Part shown: in pieces, positions 59,095-64,000 of the stretch
Layout of the letters: the number at the start of each line of letters is the position of its first letter
Position numbering within the stretch: position 1 is the stretch's first letter
Assembly: GCA_000827205.1 (NCBI GenBank)
Contig: KN832554.1
Location: 613,263-677,262 of the forward strand
Length of the DNA: 64,000 nt
From: Plicaturopsis crispa FD-325 SS-3
Lineage: Eukaryota; Basidiomycota; Agaricomycetes; Amylocorticiales; Amylocorticiaceae
Reading direction: 5' to 3'
Position numbers and translations under genes: made by a program
The notes under the pieces: generated by a model
Databases searched by the model: none
Told to the model about the DNA's origin: nothing
Seen by the model: only the letters and a program-made list of their open reading frames with translations

Positions 59095-61595
59095 TCAGAG
59101 TGTGAACCTGAAGTTCGGGTGACGGTCTCCGATGGGCGCTTTGAGCGGTCCACATATGAGTACTTCGATTGGTAAGAGACGATTACAAGACGCACCTTTC
59201 GTCTTGCCCGAATCCCACAATTCCTGCCAGTCAATGATGTTCTGGTCGCGACGCCCCTCGCTGCGGGCCTTGTTTTCCCAATAACAATAAGCACTACGAA
59301 ATATCCTGTCAGCGACGGAATAGACAATGATAACCTAACTATCGCTAACACGTTCGCTGCGGTGAGGACCCAGGCCAAGCAGACAAAACCTAGGGCAATA
59401 CTATGCCCTCTGATGTACTCTGGGGCCTGGTCTGTCACATTGACAAGTACAAGGTGAGCCTCATTCCCCACGGATGACCCAGCGTAGCACTCACCGGCAG
59501 TATACGCAAAGGTCGCTAAAAAACCACTACTATGGTATTAGTGAAATTTTTATTGCATTATTCAAAAAATTGACGTACCCAACGTTTGCAATCGCAAGTT
59601 GCAGCGCCGTGGTGGTCGCCTTTTTGTAGTGTCCGCTGCTGTTGTTCGGAAGGATACTCAAAATACAAGGGCCCGATGGGTACCTGCAAATATACGTCAG
59701 GCCACTCCATCGACTGACGGTATATGGGGGCATACACTCCAGCTGCCATCAGAAACACTGCTGCGTAACGCCCCGTATTTGTATCTGTCGTGATAGCGAG
59801 TATGTATCCTTGAAAACGGAAGCGTTCGTCGGTCTAGTTTATTGCCCATGAGATGGGTGACATGTGACATACCGGCGATAGTGAGCGGTAGGAAAATCAG
59901 AATGAAAGGGCCGCGCCAATGTAGTTTATCGGACAAGTATGCAACGATAACTGCGTGGGCCATGATTCGTTAGTAAAACCAATATAAAAAGCTCATCGTT
60001 ATACAAAGCACATACCAGTCAAAACCACAGCCGGAACATATGGAGGCACAGTATGTAGCTGTGCCGCGCCACCTGAGTATCCAAGCCCACTGACGATGGT
60101 GGGCAAAAAGAGGGAATACGAGTACAAGCTAATGATCAACCCAAAGTAAGCTATTCCCGTTAGCCATACTTGTATGTCCATGACGCCTTTAAGAACAACA
60201 TTAGGTCATGAGGAGACGCGAAGAACTTGTACGCTATGCACGCATTACCTCGGATGACCTCGCGCCACTCAAAGTGCTCGTCCTCTTGATAGACGCTGGG
60301 GGCTTTCGACACCTCTTCTACGTGCGTGTCGTCGAGTTTTTCAGGATCGGGGGTAGAGTTGATGGGCCGGCCCGGCTCCGATAAGGGCGTACTCGAAGTT
60401 GCAGAGTTCGATTGCCGGAAGCGATGGACTGCGTTGAGATACTGCGCTTAGCAACAGTGCGGCTTAGGAAGGAGAAACATATCGTTACCGGCGAACGCCC
60501 GCTCTTCGTCAGTGAAAAACTTGGCGGTCGCAAGGCCTGCAGGAAGCCAAAGCGCGGCAACAATACTCAAGAGGGCCGTCACAATCCCTTCGAGGATAAA
60601 TATCCAGCGCCAACCTGCAAGGCCGCCAATGCCGTCCATTTTGATTATGGCAGTAGCAAGAAGACCTATTCTCATGCCGAAGATTATTCTCGTGAATCAT
60701 ACAAGCGAAGGAAAGCACTTTACCACCAAATGCACCAGATAACGAAGCTAGCCGAAAAGATCTAGTAAACGCGTCATCTGTAGTGCGAATATAAGTAGGA
60801 CAAACCTGAGGCGTAAAATATGCCAACTCTACTTTCTACAATCAACGGTGAAACCCGAAACACGGATGCACGGTGCTCACCGAAGCTGAAGCTCTTCACG
60901 CTTGTACATGGTACTCAGATAGAGTATCATCCCGGGTAGCAGCCCACCCTCGCAGACGCCAAGGAAAAATCGTACGGCGATCAAGCCCGCAAAATTGTGT
61001 ACTAAGCCACTTAGAGTGGTGACAAGTCCCCACCAGAAGACGAGGAAAGGTAGCCATCGATTAGCCGCCACTTTCTTCAGCACCCAGTTTGATGCTTTGA
61101 AGATGTGAGCCAGCAGGTACGTGGCTTCAAGATGGGGACTTACGAAGTTCCACGACGAGATACCTGTGATGCAGAACACGTTAGAGGGTAGACGTGTGCC
61201 GGATACATACAAAAATGCTTACGGCGCGTAGAATATCGCTAACGCCGTATTGAATTGGTTGCCTACGAGGTGCGCGTCTTTCTCAAGCCCTGCAATCCTA
61301 GAAACGACCAGTCAAGGCGGCCGAACGATTACTTTCGACGCAGCCTACCTGGCATTGCCGATATTTGTCCTGTCTATGAAGCTTGCAAGCCATAACTGGA
61401 GATGATTTAATATGAGAATTTGATGTGGACAATTTACAATTAATGACGGCTAACCAAAGCAAGAGGGGGAAGAACATGAGTGTCTAGCTTCCACAGCACC
61501 CTAGTCGTTAGAGCGCGGTCCGAGTTGTCGTCTGGCGAGGCAACAGACGAGGAACGGGGATCGCTTTTTTCGCCGTGCCTCTGTGGGGGTGACAT
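59095..61595 (-). CDS. MFS transporter, anion:cation symporter (allantoate permease/TNA1-like)
   Basis: Twelve-helix major facilitator family permease of the fungal plasma membrane, of the branch that moves organic anions such as nicotinate, allantoate or pantothenate. The start at 61595 gives MSPPQRHGEKSDPRSSS; a longer frame upstream lacks an ATG. Visible segments: LTTRVLWKLDTHVLPPLAL (helix 1 entry); LAIFYASYIVSEIPSNV-type exon near 61150-61240; LPFLVFWWGLVTTLSGLVHN and FAGLIAVRFFLGVCEGGLLP (60930-61050; RFFLGVxEGG is typical of this branch); GWRWIFILEGIVTALLSIVA (60555-60620); GVMDIQVWLTGIAYFGLIIS (60120-60190); VPAVVLTVIVAYLSDKLHWR (59930-60040 over a splice); GHSIALGFVCLAWVLTAANV (59330-59420). 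The C terminus DWQELWDSG then GDRHPNFRFTL-stop (59095-59097) is characteristic. A dozen or so introns. Substrate unknown. Confidence 0.9.
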
Positions 61596-62099
61596 GATGA
61601 GGGGAAGTGCGGGGAAAGGGACGACGTTTGCGAGCACTCCTGAGCAGTTAACTTATCTGCTCCTGCCATAGCCGGCTTGTTGGCCCAATCACTGAGAAGA
61701 CTTTAGAGTGGCGTTACATATGTTGCCAATATCTCCGCCGTATGTGGATCACCGTTTGATCACGAGTCGAAATCCGTCTCGCTGAGCCGGCTGCATGGCA
61801 GCTGACATGTACACCTGAGAGGATACGGCGCTAAGTAGATAGCAGAATATTTGAGAGCGTCGGTTGCCGCAGATATGACCAACGGCGAAAATAAGAACAC
61901 GCCATGAAGTCCAAGGACAAGGAACGTTTCAATCTTAGAATCGAAAAGCTATTTGAGTAGCCGTGGGAATATCCCAAAGTAGGGCGTCTAAGTTTGTAGA
62001 TTGTGTCCGTCCGTTCGACGCCCACGACGCAAACGTACTTACTTCGCCCAAGCTATTTCAGAACTTTCTCCGTAGTAAGGTCTCGAGCATCTGCTTATC
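61596..62099. promoter_or_regulatory. Divergent promoter: MFS (-) and WW/FF factor (+)
   Basis: About 500 bp between divergent start codons. No coding exon or clear motif recognised. Confidence 0.5.
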
Positions 62100-64000
62100 A
62101 TGTCGGCGCCGCCATTCGTGCCAATAGGGCCCCCACCATTACCCCTCGGCTGGTCTGAACATCGCGGTACGCACCAGCAACGCTCACGCACCGGCGCGCA
62201 TCTATACTTACTTGCAAGTTATTCACAGGTCCCAATGGCCAGATGTATTATTACAACGCACAGACGCAGGAATCGACTTATATTCGCCCTTTGCCCGCGT
62301 TTCCTATCGCGCAACCTCAGCCAGCGAAGAAGAAAGAGAAGCCGATAGCGAAAACACCTATACCCGGTACCGAATGGTTGCGCGTGAAGACGACGGAGGG
62401 TAACGTGTTTTACACACACAAAGCGAAGAAGGAGAGCGTGTGGACAGTCCCGGATGAGATTAAAGAGGCACTGGAGACACTGGAACAGTCGGAAGCGGAG
62501 GAGCAGAGGCTGGCTAGTGAGAAACAAGCGGAACAGGCGCGGAGAGCCGAGCAGGAACGCTTACTGGAGGTTGAGAGGATCAAAGCGGAGGTCCAGGATA
62601 TGGTGAAACGAAAAGCGGAGGATGTTCCCCTCGACGAAGTTGTGGTCTCGAAAAAGGCAAGAGTGGAGGAGGTGCCAGACGAGGATGCCGACGGTGGCGA
62701 AGAAAGCGAAGAGAGTGAGGAGGAGGAGGAATGGCAAAGAGAGGCTGCGGCTCAACTTGCGGCTGAGGCCGAGGAAGAGAAAAAGAGACAGGAAGAAGAG
62801 GCGCGCAGAGAGAAACAGGCGGCAGAGGAGGAGGCGCGTAAAGCAAAAATGGCACAGTTAGACATGCCCGCGCGCGTCGACCTCTCCCTGGAAGAAGCAA
62901 AGGCGCTGTTCAAGGTATGTAGACTCTGACATTCACACCCTTCTCGATTCTTATCACTGCTGCAGACACTTTTGCGAGAAAAAGACATCAATCCACTGCA
63001 TCCATGGGACACTTCGCTGCCATTGTTTGTCTCGGACCCACGCTATGTCCTCCTCCCTTCCGTGTCCTCGCGAAAGGAAGCTTTTGACGAGTACTGCCGT
63101 GACCGTGCACGCGAGCTGCGCCAGTCCACGGTCAAGAAGGATACAGAGGCCGCAAATCCCAAGGACGCTTACGATAAACTGCTAAAGGCAGAGGTAACGA
63201 GTACTAGGACAAGCTGGAATGATTTCCGGAGAGCGTGGAAGAAAGATAGACGGTTTTACGGCTGGGGACGGGACGATAAAGAGAGGGAGCGGAGGTTTAG
63301 GGATTATATCAAGGAATTGGGAGAAAGTACGTTTTCCGCCATCGTTGGCTATATATACTCCCAGACTTATTATACGAACACAGAAAAGCGTGCTGCCGCG
63401 CAAAAGGCGGAGGCAGACTTCTTTTCTCTGCTGCGAGAAAAAGGATCAGTGGAACTCGACTCTGTGTGGAAGGATGTAAGGCTTTTGGTCCCGAGGATGA
63501 TCCCTTTCCCATACTTATCTTCCTTAGGTCAAGCGAAAATTATCGAGTGACCCTAGATATGACGCAGTTGGATCCTCGTCACTGCGCGAGGAACTCTTCA
63601 AGACATTCCTCAAAGCCCTTTCGACGTCTGCCGTACCAGCAGACCCAGCTGCGAGTGCGGAAAAATTGTCCGGCGATGCAATGACTGTCGGCGAGGTTGA
63701 CGATGATGCGGAGAGGGAGCGACGGCGGCGAGAAAAGAAAGAGCGTGCAGTAAGGGAGCGAGAGGAAAAAGTCAAGGCTCAGCGTGGTCAACTAGAAGCT
63801 GACATCGGGCGGTCGCGGATGGGTCTGAACAAGGAGGAAGGGGAGAGGGAGTTCAGGTGCGTCCGTTGGCTACCTGACCGACTTGCAGCTGCTTTGGCGC
63901 TCACTATCGGGTCCTTCTGTATCTTACACCTTTTAGGACAATGCTGACAGATGCTGTGCGGGATCCACGGGTAAGGCTACAACTACGTTACGAGCAGTAT
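62100..64000 (+). CDS. WW/FF-domain transcription elongation/splicing factor, TCERG1-like (3' end outside window)
   Basis: Nuclear factor coupling transcription to splicing. Starts MSAPPFVPIGPPPLPLGWSE. WW domain 1 is completed across intron 1: GWSEHRG|PNGQMYYYNAQTQESTYI. WW domain 2 (62370-62460) is WLRVKTTEGNVFYTHKAKKE then SVWTVPDEI. A charged Glu/Lys/Arg coiled-coil (62480-62860) follows. FF-type domains start at about 62890: LSLEEAKALFKTLLREKDIN (after splicing), DPRYVLLPSVSSRKEAFDEY, and repeats such as TSWNDFRRAWKKDRRFYGWG and AEADFFSLLREKGSVELDSV with PRYDAVGSSSLREELFKTFL. Two WW plus several FF domains and the TTEG-VFY-HK WW sequence fit TCERG1 (CA150) and S. pombe Dre4 more than Prp40. 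The last exon runs off the right edge at 64000. Confidence 0.88.

Noticed and set aside
1-64000. Transposons, LTR elements, virus-derived genes, tRNA genes, CRISPR
   Set aside because: Looked for terminal repeats, reverse transcriptase, integrase, transposase and capsid signatures and for tRNA-like cloverleaf arms; none was convincing by eye.

Overview
The window is nuclear DNA of a filamentous basidiomycete, most likely an Agaricomycete. Genes are dense and cut by many short introns (about 50-65 bp), and the proteins are typical of mushroom-forming fungi: Zn2Cys6 activators with a C-P-N-G-S-L-S-T-G-Q-G-T-R linker, a large fungal 2OG-Fe(II) oxygenase, tandem P450s, an OPY2-like sensor and an IQGAP with many IQ motifs. 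The exact genus cannot be read from the sequence. No rRNA, tRNA, CRISPR, transposon or virus-derived element was recognised. About 19 genes are supported, most of them with intron junctions read by eye from protein continuity.

Layout. 1-6 kb: two head-to-tail paralogous Zn2Cys6 transcription factor genes (minus strand; the left one runs off the window). 6.4-11.5 kb: a large 2OG-Fe(II) oxygenase gene with three 80-residue repeats (minus). 11.8-15.3 kb: a BIRC6-like E2 ubiquitin-conjugating enzyme that also carries a UBA-like segment and a Cys-rich IBR-like segment (plus). 15.7-17.0 kb: a peroxisomal adenine-nucleotide carrier (plus). 17.3-22.4 kb: two tandem P450 genes (plus). 22.7-26.1 kb: RTP1/TANGO6, RNA polymerase II assembly (plus). 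26.5-27.1 kb: TRAPPC2L/TCA17 (minus). 27.8-30.0 kb: an OPY2-like membrane anchor (minus), divergent from a CAF16-type ABC ATPase (30.1-31.2 kb, plus). 31.8-33.8 kb: AIR1/2-type zinc-knuckle protein (plus). 34.6-35.0 kb: a small Cys-rich protein (plus). 35.4-36.5 kb: an AKTIP/FTS-type inactive E2 variant (plus). 36.6-40.3 kb: VIP1/PPIP5K inositol pyrophosphate kinase (minus), divergent from a CCC2/ATP7-type copper ATPase (40.6-44.6 kb, plus). 44.8-48.1 kb: gamma-tubulin complex component 3 (minus). 49.4-52.1 kb: acyl-CoA synthetase-like AMP-binding enzyme (plus). 52.5-58.9 kb: IQGAP (plus). 59.1-61.6 kb: MFS transporter (minus). 62.1 kb to the right edge: a WW/FF-domain TCERG1-like splicing/elongation factor (plus, cut by the edge).

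Most of the window is housekeeping: trafficking (TRAPPC2L, FTS), cytoskeleton (GCP3, IQGAP), RNA metabolism (AIR1/2, WW-FF, CAF16, RTP1) and signalling (VIP1, OPY2). The accessory part is the left 22 kb, which holds two separate tandem duplications (transcription factors and P450s) and the repeat-bearing oxygenase. The most unusual proteins are that oxygenase, which ends in a nuclear-type basic patch and a SUMO-interaction-like I-D-L-T, and the E2 with a built-in Cys-rich domain. I found no gene cassette that looks like a wholly new system; the novelty lies in protein architectures and gene structures.
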